DNA of 7,829 nucleotides, from contig VFKK01000022.1 in NCBI GenBank assembly GCA_009885605.1, forward strand, positions 1 to 7,829, in the 5' to 3' direction. Below are positions 1 to 7,140 of this stretch, in pieces; position 1 is the first letter of the stretch; every line of letters starts with the position of its first letter. Position numbers and translations under genes: made by a program. Source of the DNA: Cyclobacteriaceae bacterium. GTDB lineage: Bacteria; Bacteroidota; Bacteroidia; Cytophagales; Cyclobacteriaceae. The notes beneath the pieces are model-generated. The model was not told the origin of the DNA. It searched no databases and saw only the letters and a list, made by a program, of their open reading frames with translations.

Positions 1-70
1 AATCTTTTTTCAAATCCGGATCTTGTACTCTCGACAGGGTCTTCAGTATGGCTTCTTTGGATACTTGCAT
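1..70 (-). CDS. Mrp/ApbC-type Fe-S cluster carrier ATPase, N-terminal fragment (runs off left edge)
   Basis: Reading the minus strand from an ATG at 70-68 gives 23 codons that begin MQVSKEAILKTL and continue SRVQDPDLKKD without a stop to the window edge. The helix followed by V-x-DPDLKKD is what I expect at the start of the MIP18 (DUF59) domain that heads the Mrp/NBP35 family of P-loop ATPases. These proteins carry and deliver iron-sulfur clusters in the cytoplasm. Stand-alone MIP18/SufT proteins have a similar start but usually read more like DPEIPVDI, so Mrp fits better. The Walker motif and the CxxC pair lie outside the window, so the call rests on the N-terminus alone. The gene is divergent from dnaG. 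Confidence 0.6.
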   Translation of the reverse strand, partial: MQVSKEAILKTLSRVQDPDLKKD

Positions 71-131
71 GGGGAAATGGTAAAATTTTTTGCAATTTAG
101 AGCATCTGCCTCTCTTTACGAAGGACAAAAG

Positions 132-139
132 CAAATGTA
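132..139 (-). promoter_or_regulatory. Candidate Bacteroidetes -7 element for the leftward Mrp-like gene
   Basis: The minus strand reads TACATTTG here, an exact match to the Bacteroidetes primary sigma factor -7 consensus TAnnTTTG, about 60 bases upstream of the ATG at 70. I see no clean TTTG -33 element at the usual 17-23 base spacing, so this rests on one motif. Confidence 0.35.
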
Positions 140-207
140 TTGCAATTGATAAACTTAGTCTCCCTGAAATAGTTCTTTGCCCTGTCTCTATTTTTACCTT
201 GACCGAT

Positions 208-215
208 TACCTTTG
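208..215 (+). promoter_or_regulatory. Candidate Bacteroidetes -7 element for dnaG
   Basis: TACCTTTG matches TAnnTTTG and ends 17 bases before the dnaG ATG. If used, transcription would begin around 219-222 and leave a leader of only about a dozen bases. A second, poorer version (TACCTTGA, 195-202) lies just upstream. Its spacing to a TTTG at 176-179 is about 15 bases, shorter than ideal. Motif match only. Confidence 0.35.
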
Positions 216-232
216 CCCGACTTCATTTTCCC

Positions 233-2170
233 ATGAGCATCAGTAAACTCACCACAGACAAAGTAAAAGAACGAATGGACATCGAAGAGGTGGTGGGCGA
301 CTACGTACCTCTGAAAAAGAAAGGCCAAAATCTTTGGGCTTGCTGTCCGTTTCATGGAGAAAAATCGCCTTCTTTTTCGATCTCTCCTGCCAAGCAAATT
401 TATAAATGCTTTGGTTGTGGCAAGGCGGGTGACCCGATCCAGTTTGTGATGGATATTGAAGGAATCGGCTTTCAGGAAGCTATCCGGCACCTTGCAGGCA
501 AGTATGGAATTGAAGTTGAAGAAGATAAGGCGCGTACACCAGAGCAAGATATAGCGCAAAATGAGAGGGAAAGCCTCTTTATAGCTTTGGGCTTTGCAAG
601 AGATTTTTTTGTAAAAAATCTGCAATCTGAAGAAGGCAAATCAATCGGTCTGAGCTATTTCAAGGAGCGTGGGTTTAATACCGGAATCATCGAAAAGTTT
701 GACCTTGGCTATGCTTCTGATGGATGGGATTATATGTTAAAAGCTGCCAAAGCCGCAGGATTTCAAGAAGAAATTTTATTGAAAGCAGGTTTGGTCCTTC
801 AAAAAGAAGGAGACCCCACCCGCATTTACGACCGATTCAGAGGCCGAGTCCTTTTCCCGATTCATAATATTAGCGGAAAGCCGATTGGATTTGGAGCAAG
901 AATTCTGACCAAAGACAAGAATCAACCGAAGTACATCAACTCCCCAGAAACAGAAGTTTACCATAAGAGTGATGTGCTTTACGGTATGTTTCAGGCTAAG
1001 AAAGCCATCCGGGACAAGGATAATTGCTATTTGGTGGAAGGATACACGGATGTGATTTCCATGCATCTTTCCGGAATCGAAAACGTGGTTTCCTCCTCCG
1101 GTACTTCTCTCACAGAAGGCCAAATCAAACTGATCAAAAGGTTTACCGATCAGGTGACAGTGCTTTATGATGGGGATGCTGCCGGAATAAAGGCTTCACT
1201 CCGCGGAATCGATTTATTACTGGAAGGCGGACTTAATGTAAAAGCCGTTGTTTTTCCGGACGGTGAAGATCCGGATAGCTATTCCCGAAAAGTAGGTACT
1301 CAGGCTTTTCAGGATTATTTGAAGGAAAACAGTCGCGATTTCATCGGCTTCAAAATTGGTCTGTACCAGGAAGAATTTGCAAGAGACCCAATCCGAAAAG
1401 CGGAAGTAATTCGGGAGGTAGTCCAAAGTATTGGTAAAATTCCTGATCCGATTATCCGATCAGTTTATACCAAAGAAGCCTCTGTATTGCTGGGAATCGA
1501 GGAGGATATCATTCTGGCAGAATTGAATAAATCTGTTCTGAAATCTCAGAAGGAGACCTTCAATAAACATAAGGAAAATGCAGCAGCCGAGGAAGCATTG
1601 GAAGAGCTCATTCCTACTAAAATTCAGGTTTCTGTCGAGGAAATTCTCCGTATTCAGGAACGGGAGATGGTTCGTCTGTTGATCAATTACGGTTGGCAAC
1701 AAATAGGTGAGGAGGGCATGCACCTTTGTCAATACCTGCTTTCGGAGACGCAGGAACTCCAATTTGAGACACCTGTTTACGCCAAGATTTTAATTCTGTA
1801 TCGTCAGGAATTGGAAAAGGGAAACTTACCCGGCCCGGATCATTTTCTGAGTTCGCGGGATTCCGAAGTCCAAAAGGAGGTCATCGATCTGGTCACCCAG
1901 CGTCATGAGATTTCTACCCATTGGCACGAAAAGCATCAGATCACGATCACAACCGAAACCGATGATTTGACCCAAACCGGGTATAAAACAATTTTGCGCC
2001 TCAAGAAAAGAATGGTTCTTCGCCTGATGAACGAGGCAATGTTAAAAATTAAAAATGCTGAGCTGGAGAAACTTTCGGATGATAAAGTATATGAGTTTCA
2101 GGTGATTTACGCAGAGCTGAAAAAGGTCCAACTAGAGATTGACAAAGAACTCGGGATAGTTATCGGCTAA
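233..2170 (+). CDS. dnaG: DNA primase
   Basis: DnaG makes the short RNA primers for lagging-strand synthesis and works with the replicative helicase DnaB. The 645-residue length is normal for the family. The N-terminal CHC2 zinc domain is intact, with ligands C38, H41, C59 and C62. The basic strand of the RNA polymerase core is seen in YDRFRGRVLFPI (199-210), followed by GFGAR and the KYINSPET segment. The Toprim domain has the metal-binding acidic residues E269 (VEGYTD), D313 and D315 (YDGDAAG). The region from about residue 460 to the end is the less conserved, helical DnaB-binding part. The ATG at 233 places the zinc domain at the usual distance from the N-terminus, and the protein begins MSISKLTTDKVKER as typical primases do. 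No strong Shine-Dalgarno is visible, which is usual in Bacteroidota. The gene is divergent from the Mrp-like gene and does not sit in the rpsU-dnaG-rpoD arrangement of Proteobacteria. Confidence 0.97.
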   Translation: MSISKLTTDKVKERMDIEEVVGDYVPLKKKGQNLWACCPFHGEKSPSFSISPAKQIYKCFGCGKAGDPIQFVMDIEGIGFQEAIRHLAGKYGIEVEEDKARTPEQDIAQNERESLFIALGFARDFFVKNLQSEEGKSIGLSYFKERGFNTGIIEKFDLGYASDGWDYMLKAAKAAGFQEEILLKAGLVLQKEGDPTRIYDRFRGRVLFPIHNISGKPIGFGARILTKDKNQPKYINSPETEVYHKSDVLYGMFQAKKAIRDKDNCYLVEGYTDVISMHLSGIENVVSSSGTSLTEGQIKLIKRFTDQVTVLYDGDAAGIKASLRGIDLLLEGGLNVKAVVFPDGEDPDSYSRKVGTQAFQDYLKENSRDFIGFKIGLYQEEFARDPIRKAEVIREVVQSIGKIPDPIIRSVYTKEASVLLGIEEDIILAELNKSVLKSQKETFNKHKENAAAEEALEELIPTKIQVSVEEILRIQEREMVRLLINYGWQQIGEEGMHLCQYLLSETQELQFETPVYAKILILYRQELEKGNLPGPDHFLSSRDSEVQKEVIDLVTQRHEISTHWHEKHQITITTETDDLTQTGYKTILRLKKRMVLRLMNEAMLKIKNAELEKLSDDKVYEFQVIYAELKKVQLEIDKELGIVIG

Positions 2171-2187
2171 GCCAAACTTTCTTTGGC
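2171..2187 (+). terminator. Small hairpin directly after dnaG, possible weak terminator
   Basis: GCCAAA (2171-2176) and TTTGGC (2182-2187) are perfect inverted repeats around a 5-base loop, starting on the base after the dnaG stop codon. Only a short broken T-rich run follows (TTCCTGTTTT, 2191-2200), so it is a poor intrinsic terminator. It could instead protect the 3' end of the mRNA. Confidence 0.35.
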
Positions 2188-2215
2188 AACTTCCTGTTTT
2201 ACATGTGAAAGGGTG

Positions 2216-2223
2216 TAAATTTG
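2216..2223 (+). promoter_or_regulatory. Candidate Bacteroidetes -7 element for ribBA
   Basis: TAAATTTG matches TAnnTTTG exactly. It lies 32 bases before the ribBA GTG, so transcription would begin near 2228 and the leader would be about 25-30 bases. The -33 box is poor: TTCC at 2191-2194 is at 21-base spacing. The short leader leaves no room for an FMN riboswitch. Confidence 0.4.
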
Positions 2224-2255
2224 CCATCCTTTAAAAAAATCCAAACCCAAGTCTT

Positions 2256-3470
2256 GTGAAAAATTTTCAGCTTGATCCTATTGAGGATGCCATTGAAGCA
2301 ATCAGAAATGGTGAAGTGATAATCGTCGTGGACGATGAGGATCGTGAAAATGAGGGTGACTTTGTCTGCGCTGCTGAGAAAGTAACTCCGGAAATCATCA
2401 ATTTCATGGCAACCCATGGTCGTGGATTGATCTGTGCTCCTCTTATAGAAGACCGTTGTGAGGAGCTGGGTCTTGAATTAATGGTTGGGCAAAATACTGC
2501 AGCTTTTGAAACTCCCTTTACAGTTTCAGTGGATTTGGTCGGGCATGGTTGTACCACAGGTATATCTGCTTCTGATCGCGCCAAAACTATCAAAGCCTTG
2601 ATCGATGATTCTATTCACCCGAGTGAGTTGGGAAAGCCTGGGCATATTTTTCCTTTGAAAGCAAAACGAGGCGGAGTCATCCGTCGCGCCGGTCATACGG
2701 AAGCTGCCATTGATTTGGCCCGCATGTCAGGGTTTAAACCTGCCGGAGTTTTGGTAGAAATCATGAACGAAGACGGGACTATGGCTCGTCTTCCTGATTT
2801 GATCAAAGTGGCCAAGAGATTTAAATTAAAGCTGATATCGATCAAAGACATGATTGCATATCGTCTTCGGACAGAGTCCCTTATTAAGCGCGAAATTGGA
2901 GTGGATCTTCCAACGAATTGGGGAAATTTTGATTTGATTGCCTTTCGCCAAACTAACACAGATGAGATTCATCTTGCTTTGCTGAAAGGAAGTTGGGAAG
3001 CCGATGAGCCGATTTTGGTTCGGGTTCACTCTTCTTGTGTGACAGGAGATATATTCGGGTCTTGCAGGTGCGATTGCGGTCCTCAACTTCATGCGGCAAT
3101 GGAAATGGTCGAGAAAGAAGGAAAGGGAGTTGTTCTATATATGAATCAGGAAGGCCGGGGAATTGGCCTGATCAATAAGATGAAAGCTTACAAACTGCAG
3201 GAGCAAGGCATGGATACCGTTCAGGCAAATATCGCTTTGGGACTTCCCATGGATAGTCGTGATTATGGTGTGGGGGCTCAGATTTTGAGAGATTTGGGTG
3301 TTGGTAAAATCCGCCTGATCTCAAATAATCCTCAAAAGCGAGTTGGCTTATTGGGTTACGGGCTGGAGATCGTGGAGCAAATTCCAATTGAAATCACTCC
3401 CAATCCGCACAATCTTAAATACCTGACAACCAAGAGAGATAAAATGGGTCATACGATTCTTAAGAAGTAA
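2256..3470 (+). CDS. ribBA: Bifunctional 3,4-dihydroxy-2-butanone-4-phosphate synthase / GTP cyclohydrolase II
   Basis: This cytoplasmic fusion makes both precursors of riboflavin. The RibB half converts ribulose 5-phosphate to dihydroxybutanone phosphate plus formate, and the RibA half opens GTP to the diaminopyrimidine. The 404-residue length is typical. The RibB half (about 1-202) has DDEDRENEGD at 26-35 and GHTEAA at 146-151. By alignment from memory with the E. coli enzyme, E31 and H147 are the metal ligands. CTTGISASDR (99-108) and PGHIFPL (128-134) are also present. The RibA half (about 206-404) has zinc ligands C261, C272 and C274, the NQEGRGIGL loop (297-305), the DYGVGAQIL segment and SNNPQKR. 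Both halves therefore look catalytically complete. The start is a GTG: the next in-frame ATG is internal to the RibB fold (about residue 51), and the preceding bases are A-rich without a Shine-Dalgarno. The other riboflavin genes are not in the window. Confidence 0.97.
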   Translation: MKNFQLDPIEDAIEAIRNGEVIIVVDDEDRENEGDFVCAAEKVTPEIINFMATHGRGLICAPLIEDRCEELGLELMVGQNTAAFETPFTVSVDLVGHGCTTGISASDRAKTIKALIDDSIHPSELGKPGHIFPLKAKRGGVIRRAGHTEAAIDLARMSGFKPAGVLVEIMNEDGTMARLPDLIKVAKRFKLKLISIKDMIAYRLRTESLIKREIGVDLPTNWGNFDLIAFRQTNTDEIHLALLKGSWEADEPILVRVHSSCVTGDIFGSCRCDCGPQLHAAMEMVEKEGKGVVLYMNQEGRGIGLINKMKAYKLQEQGMDTVQANIALGLPMDSRDYGVGAQILRDLGVGKIRLISNNPQKRVGLLGYGLEIVEQIPIEITPNPHNLKYLTTKRDKMGHTILKK

Positions 3471-3561
3471 AAATTTAATAACTTAAATATAGTCAACAAT
3501 CCCATCGGAAATTTTCAACCCGATCAGGTGTAATACCGTTAACTCAGGCATGATAATTACC

Positions 3562-4200
3562 ATGAAAAAAGCGATTTTCACCATCAGTTTGATCTTTTTG
3601 GCTTTTGCTTCGGCAATGGCGCAGAAAGACTTTCCATCCATGATTTGGCACAAAGGCAATATTTATGGCTCCGATGGACAGACGTTTACAGGTCTTGTAA
3701 AATATGATCTGGAAAATAACCTGGTTCAGCTTCAGGAAACAAACATTAATACTTTCACTGCTTCCAACGTGACCTATTTTGAGATCTACGATGAGATCTT
3801 TGGGGGTATTCGCAAGTTTTACAGCCTACCATACTCTCTTTCATCAGGTTATGAAACTCCTATTTTCTTCGAGGTTTTGACCGAAGGAGATGACATTGCG
3901 TTGCTTTGCAGAGAATACATTGCCACAGACTCGAGAAGTATGGGTGCATACGGACCGATGGGAATGAACCCTTTTTGGGGTCCGCAGACGATGATGGGTT
4001 ACCGCTTAGCATTCAATTATTATTTTTTCAAAAACGGAAAAATTCAAAAATATAGCCTGAAGAAAAAGGATCTTTTTGATATGCTTTCTGGTCATGATGA
4101 CGAAATCGATCTTTTCATGAGAAAGAATCGACTTGAACATGACCAAAGAGGTGACTTGCTCAGAATCACCGCTTATTACAACCAATTGAACAGTAACTAA
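3562..4200 (+). CDS. Secreted protein of unknown function, translationally linked to surE
   Basis: I do not recognise the family. From the ATG at 3562 the product is 212 residues and starts with a clear Sec signal peptide: MKKAIF, a hydrophobic run, then an AMA|Q cleavage site after about residue 20. There is no lipobox cysteine, so it should be soluble in the periplasm or attached peripherally. The mature part reads as mixed beta strands. It opens with a GNIYGSDGQTFTG segment and KYDLENN, then has a Gly/Met/Pro-rich stretch (about 126-146, containing GPMGMNPFWGP), an aromatic strand (FNYYFFKNGKIQKY) and a charged helical C-terminus. An in-frame ATG at 3550 would add four residues (MIIT). I prefer 3562 because it gives the canonical MKK signal-peptide start. 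The stop codon overlaps the surE ATG by one base, and ribBA ends 91 bases upstream. The gene could ride on a ribBA transcript or have its own weak promoter, since I see no clear -7 box. Confidence 0.85.
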   Translation: MKKAIFTISLIFLAFASAMAQKDFPSMIWHKGNIYGSDGQTFTGLVKYDLENNLVQLQETNINTFTASNVTYFEIYDEIFGGIRKFYSLPYSLSSGYETPIFFEVLTEGDDIALLCREYIATDSRSMGAYGPMGMNPFWGPQTMMGYRLAFNYYFFKNGKIQKYSLKKKDLFDMLSGHDDEIDLFMRKNRLEHDQRGDLLRITAYYNQLNSN

Positions 4201-4985
4201 TGTCAAAACCTCTTATACTCGTCTCCAATGACGATGGAATCACCTCTAAAGGAATTCGCGTGCTCATTTCAGTAATGAAAAAACTGGGTGAAGTAGTAGT
4301 GGTGGCGCCCGATAGTCCTCAGTCAGGAATGGGGCATGCAATCACCATCGGAGAGACTCTGAGACTTTACGAAGAAGATATTTTTGAAGATGTGGTCGCT
4401 TATAAATCCAGTGGAACTCCCGCTGATTGTGTCAAGCTCGCCAAGCATTATGTGTTGAAAGACCGCACCCCGGATCTAGTTGTCAGTGGAATCAACCACG
4501 GATCAAATACCTCGATATCAGTTCTTTATTCCGGAACAATGTCTGCGGCGATTGAGGGGGCTTTGGAGGGATTGCCTTCAATTGGATTCAGTTTATGTGA
4601 TTATTCTTCAAAAGCAGAATTTTCTCACGTGGAGGAGTGGGTGGAGAAAATTGCCCGTCAGGTGCTTCAAAGCGGGATTCCAAAAGGAATTGCTTTAAAT
4701 GTGAACTTCCCTCCCAAGCGAAATGACCCTATCAAAGGAATAAAAGTTTGTCGGCAGGCAGATGCCAAATGGCAAGAAGAATTTACAGAAAGATTCGATC
4801 CGACGGGTCGCAAATATTTTTGGATGGCAGGCAATTTTGTGAATTTTGACCATGGAGAAGACAACGATGAATGGGCTATTGCCAACAATTATATTTCAAT
4901 AGTACCTTGCCAATACGACCTCACGGCTCATCATGCCATTTCCCAGATTAACAAGGACTGGGACTGGGAAAGCTTAAAAAAGTAA
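4200..4985 (+). CDS. surE: 5'/3'-nucleotidase SurE (stationary-phase survival acid phosphatase)
   Basis: SurE is a cytoplasmic metal-dependent phosphatase that dephosphorylates nucleoside 5'- and 3'-monophosphates. The 261-residue product has the full family signature: LVSNDDG near the N-terminus with metal-binding D11 and D12, PDSPQSGMGHAIT with S42, SGTPADCV (71-78), SGINHGSN (96-103) with N99, and YSGTMSAAIEG (110-120). These match the Asp-Asp-Ser-Asn metal set of the E. coli enzyme. The C-terminal part contains the family's segment for tetramer formation, ending in a polar tail. The ATG shares its A with the TAA of the upstream secreted protein gene (TAATG). Translation is therefore probably re-initiated by ribosomes finishing that gene, and the two are co-transcribed. 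An intrinsic terminator starts at the surE stop codon. The family is often found next to pcm or nlpD in Proteobacteria, but not here. Confidence 0.96.
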   Translation: MSKPLILVSNDDGITSKGIRVLISVMKKLGEVVVVAPDSPQSGMGHAITIGETLRLYEEDIFEDVVAYKSSGTPADCVKLAKHYVLKDRTPDLVVSGINHGSNTSISVLYSGTMSAAIEGALEGLPSIGFSLCDYSSKAEFSHVEEWVEKIARQVLQSGIPKGIALNVNFPPKRNDPIKGIKVCRQADAKWQEEFTERFDPTGRKYFWMAGNFVNFDHGEDNDEWAIANNYISIVPCQYDLTAHHAISQINKDWDWESLKK

Positions 4986-5006
4986 AGGGCGTTAGTCCCT
5001 TTTTTT
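4984..5006 (+). terminator. Rho-independent terminator after surE
   Basis: AAAGGG (4984-4989) and CCCTTT (4997-5002) pair around a 7-base loop, and the T run continues to 5006. The hairpin overlaps the surE stop codon and ends the rightward surE transcript before the histidine kinase gene. Because the upstream arm is also preceded by an A run (4976-4981), it could work in both directions, but no leftward gene ends there. Confidence 0.75.
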
Positions 5007-5157
5007 ATGGAATAGAGAAAAAGAATTGGATTTTTAATTTTAAGATATCGTGTCATTTGATCTTTGGTTAATTAAAGACCCGTTAAATCATCCTTGATCA
5101 TGGACCGATATATAAGGTTTATGTGTATTTTTAGTCTCCCTATCCATTTCAACATTA

Positions 5158-7140
5158 GTGAAGCCAATAATTTTTCTTTTTTCTGTATTGATTGGAATAA
5201 TCTTTTTTACCGGGACTTCCACCGGACAACAGATCAATGTAGATAGCCTTAAAAATGAACTTTCCCTTGCAAAGGGAAAGGAACGTCTCCTGATTTTAAA
5301 CGAATTGGGAACCAAACTTCGAGAGATTTCTCCAACTGAAGCTTTTGATTATTCATCAGAAGCAGAGAAAATTGCGAAGGAATTGGGAGATAAATCCGCC
5401 GAGGCTCAGGCTAAAGAAAACATTGGTTGGATCTATTATCGACGGGGTCAATGGCAGAAAACATTCGATTATTCAAAGGAAGCCTATGATCTGGCAATCG
5501 AGGCCAATGATTTTCCAGAAGCTGCCAGAGTTTTGAATAGCATGGGAGCCTTGTATTTCCAGCAGAATAATTTTTTAATGGCGATCGAGCAATTCAAAAA
5601 AGCATATGAAATCAGCCTCAAGGGTGACGATCTCTATACCCAAATGAGAAGTCTCAACAACATTGCCTTCAACTACAGCCAATTGGGAGAGTTGGATTCA
5701 GCTATGTCTTATGCTGGTAAGTCAATCCAAATTAATATTCAGGCAGGTTCTCCTTATCTCACAGGTTTTGCAAACAGGGTAATTGGTGATGTCTATTTTA
5801 AAAGAAGTCAATTAGATTCCGCTGAAGCTGTTTTTGAAAGGGCTTTGCAAATGGCAAAAATTCAGGGGATCAAGTCATTTGAAGCCAGTGTATTGCACAG
5901 GCTGGGACAGACTTATCTGCTTCAGGGAAAAACAGAGGGGGCAAAAGCCATACTGGAAGAAGCTGTGATTCTTTCGCAGGAAAACAGCTTTTTGGATGAA
6001 CTTTCAAAAAGCCATAAGTTCTTGGCTAAGGTATACGATCAACAAGGTAATATTCCGCTCGCCTATAAGCATCAATCGATTTATTTGGAGCTTTATGACT
6101 CGTTGGTCAATAAATCCAATCAGGATAGAATGGCCCTGCTTCAGGGAATGTTTCAGGACGATCTTGCGCAATCAGAGCTAAAACTTCTGAAAGCTCAAAA
6201 TGAAAATCAAGCTAACCGTTTGATCTTTTCGCGCAATTTAATTTTGGTAATCGGTTTAGCGGTGATACTCATCAGCGCATTGGTGGTTTGGCTTTTTATC
6301 CTCAATAAAAATGTCAAAAAAACCAATTCCAATCTGATTTCTCAACAACAGAAGATTAATGATCAGAATACCGATTTGGAGAATAAGTCTAAACAACTCG
6401 AGGAAATCAATCATACCAAAAACAAGCTTTTCTCCATTTTGGGTCATGATATGCGCGGGCCGATTGGTCAGGTGAAATCCATTGTAGAAATGGCACTTGC
6501 CGGACATCTGGATCAAGAAGAATTCAATGAATTGCTTTTAGTTTTAAAAAAGGATGTGGATTCAGTTTACCTGACTTTGAATAATACACTCAATTGGTCC
6601 ATGTCCCAAATGGAAGGCTTCAAGTTGAATAAAGTGACTTTGAACCTCACAGAATTGGTAAATTCTTCACTCAATCTACTCCAAACCCAATTCACTGAAA
6701 AGTCATTGAAACTCGAAAATTTAATGCCTGTGAAAGTTCAGGTATTTGCCGATGCAGACCTGATCGAGGTTGTAGTGAGAAATATTCTGAACAATGCCGT
6801 AAAGTTTTCTGAAATCGGAGATACCATTAAAATCACTTCCGAACTGGCAAATGACCAGATTTTATGGTGTGTGGTTGATCAGGGTATGGGAATGAGCACC
6901 GAACAAATCAATAAAATCCTGTCAGAAGATTATGTAATCACCGGATCTCAGCTTGGAACCAATCAGGAAAAAGGCTCTGGTTTGGGATTGCAGGTTTGCA
7001 AGGAATTTGTCCGAATGAATGATGGCGAGTTAGTAATTCAGAGCAAACTAAAGGTTGGTTCAACGGTTTGTATGAAAATCCCTGCCGGTAAATCAGACGA
7101 TTTGCAGATGATCAAGGCTGAGAAATCTCTCAAGTCTTAA
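5158..7140 (+). CDS. TPR-containing transmembrane sensor histidine kinase
   Basis: Predicted inner-membrane sensor kinase of 660 residues. Residues 1-23 form a signal peptide (KPIIFLF, hydrophobic core, then GTSTGQQ), which places the next 330 residues in the periplasm. These consist of about seven TPR-like helical hairpins whose small-residue positions fall at 51, 90, 130, 170, 210, 250 and 290. One transmembrane helix lies at about 360-382, followed by a Gln/Asn-rich coiled coil (about 385-422). The DHp domain has phospho-acceptor H430 in GHDMRGPIG. The HATPase_c domain has the N-box (NILNNAVKF, N546), G1 box (DQGMGM, 574-579) and G2 box (GSGLGL, 606-611), so kinase activity should be intact. 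There is no receiver or DNA-binding domain, and no response regulator gene in the window. The GTG at 5158 is the only good start: an in-frame stop lies at 5113 with no ATG between. The last 48 bp overlap the gene on the other strand. Signal and target are unknown. Confidence 0.93.
   Translation: MKPIIFLFSVLIGIIFFTGTSTGQQINVDSLKNELSLAKGKERLLILNELGTKLREISPTEAFDYSSEAEKIAKELGDKSAEAQAKENIGWIYYRRGQWQKTFDYSKEAYDLAIEANDFPEAARVLNSMGALYFQQNNFLMAIEQFKKAYEISLKGDDLYTQMRSLNNIAFNYSQLGELDSAMSYAGKSIQINIQAGSPYLTGFANRVIGDVYFKRSQLDSAEAVFERALQMAKIQGIKSFEASVLHRLGQTYLLQGKTEGAKAILEEAVILSQENSFLDELSKSHKFLAKVYDQQGNIPLAYKHQSIYLELYDSLVNKSNQDRMALLQGMFQDDLAQSELKLLKAQNENQANRLIFSRNLILVIGLAVILISALVVWLFILNKNVKKTNSNLISQQQKINDQNTDLENKSKQLEEINHTKNKLFSILGHDMRGPIGQVKSIVEMALAGHLDQEEFNELLLVLKKDVDSVYLTLNNTLNWSMSQMEGFKLNKVTLNLTELVNSSLNLLQTQFTEKSLKLENLMPVKVQVFADADLIEVVVRNILNNAVKFSEIGDTIKITSELANDQILWCVVDQGMGMSTEQINKILSEDYVITGSQLGTNQEKGSGLGLQVCKEFVRMNDGELVIQSKLKVGSTVCMKIPAGKSDDLQMIKAEKSLKS

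Noticed and set aside
155..165. 11-base word TTAGTCTCCCT shared between the region upstream of dnaG and the region upstream of the histidine kinase (5131-5141).
   Set aside because: Several 11-base matches are expected by chance in a window of this size, the two copies lie at different distances from their genes (67 and 16 bases), and they do not match a known promoter element.
1460..1762. Open reading frames of 60-140 codons on the strand opposite dnaG, ribBA, surE and the kinase (this is one example).
   Set aside because: They lie wholly inside well-supported genes, have no recognisable domains, and their composition follows from the coding strand.
3504..3524. Inverted repeat ATCGG / CCGAT between ribBA and the secreted protein gene.
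   Set aside because: Only a 5-bp stem with an 11-base loop and no following T run. It is too weak to call a terminator or regulator site.
5007..5157. Stretch between the surE terminator and the histidine kinase, examined for a small gene, RNA or promoter.
   Set aside because: AT-rich with TTTG at 5056-5059 and 5063-5066 and a TAAATC at 5084, but no good TAnnTTTG at correct spacing and no stable hairpin. No feature could be supported, although a kinase promoter must lie here if the terminator works.
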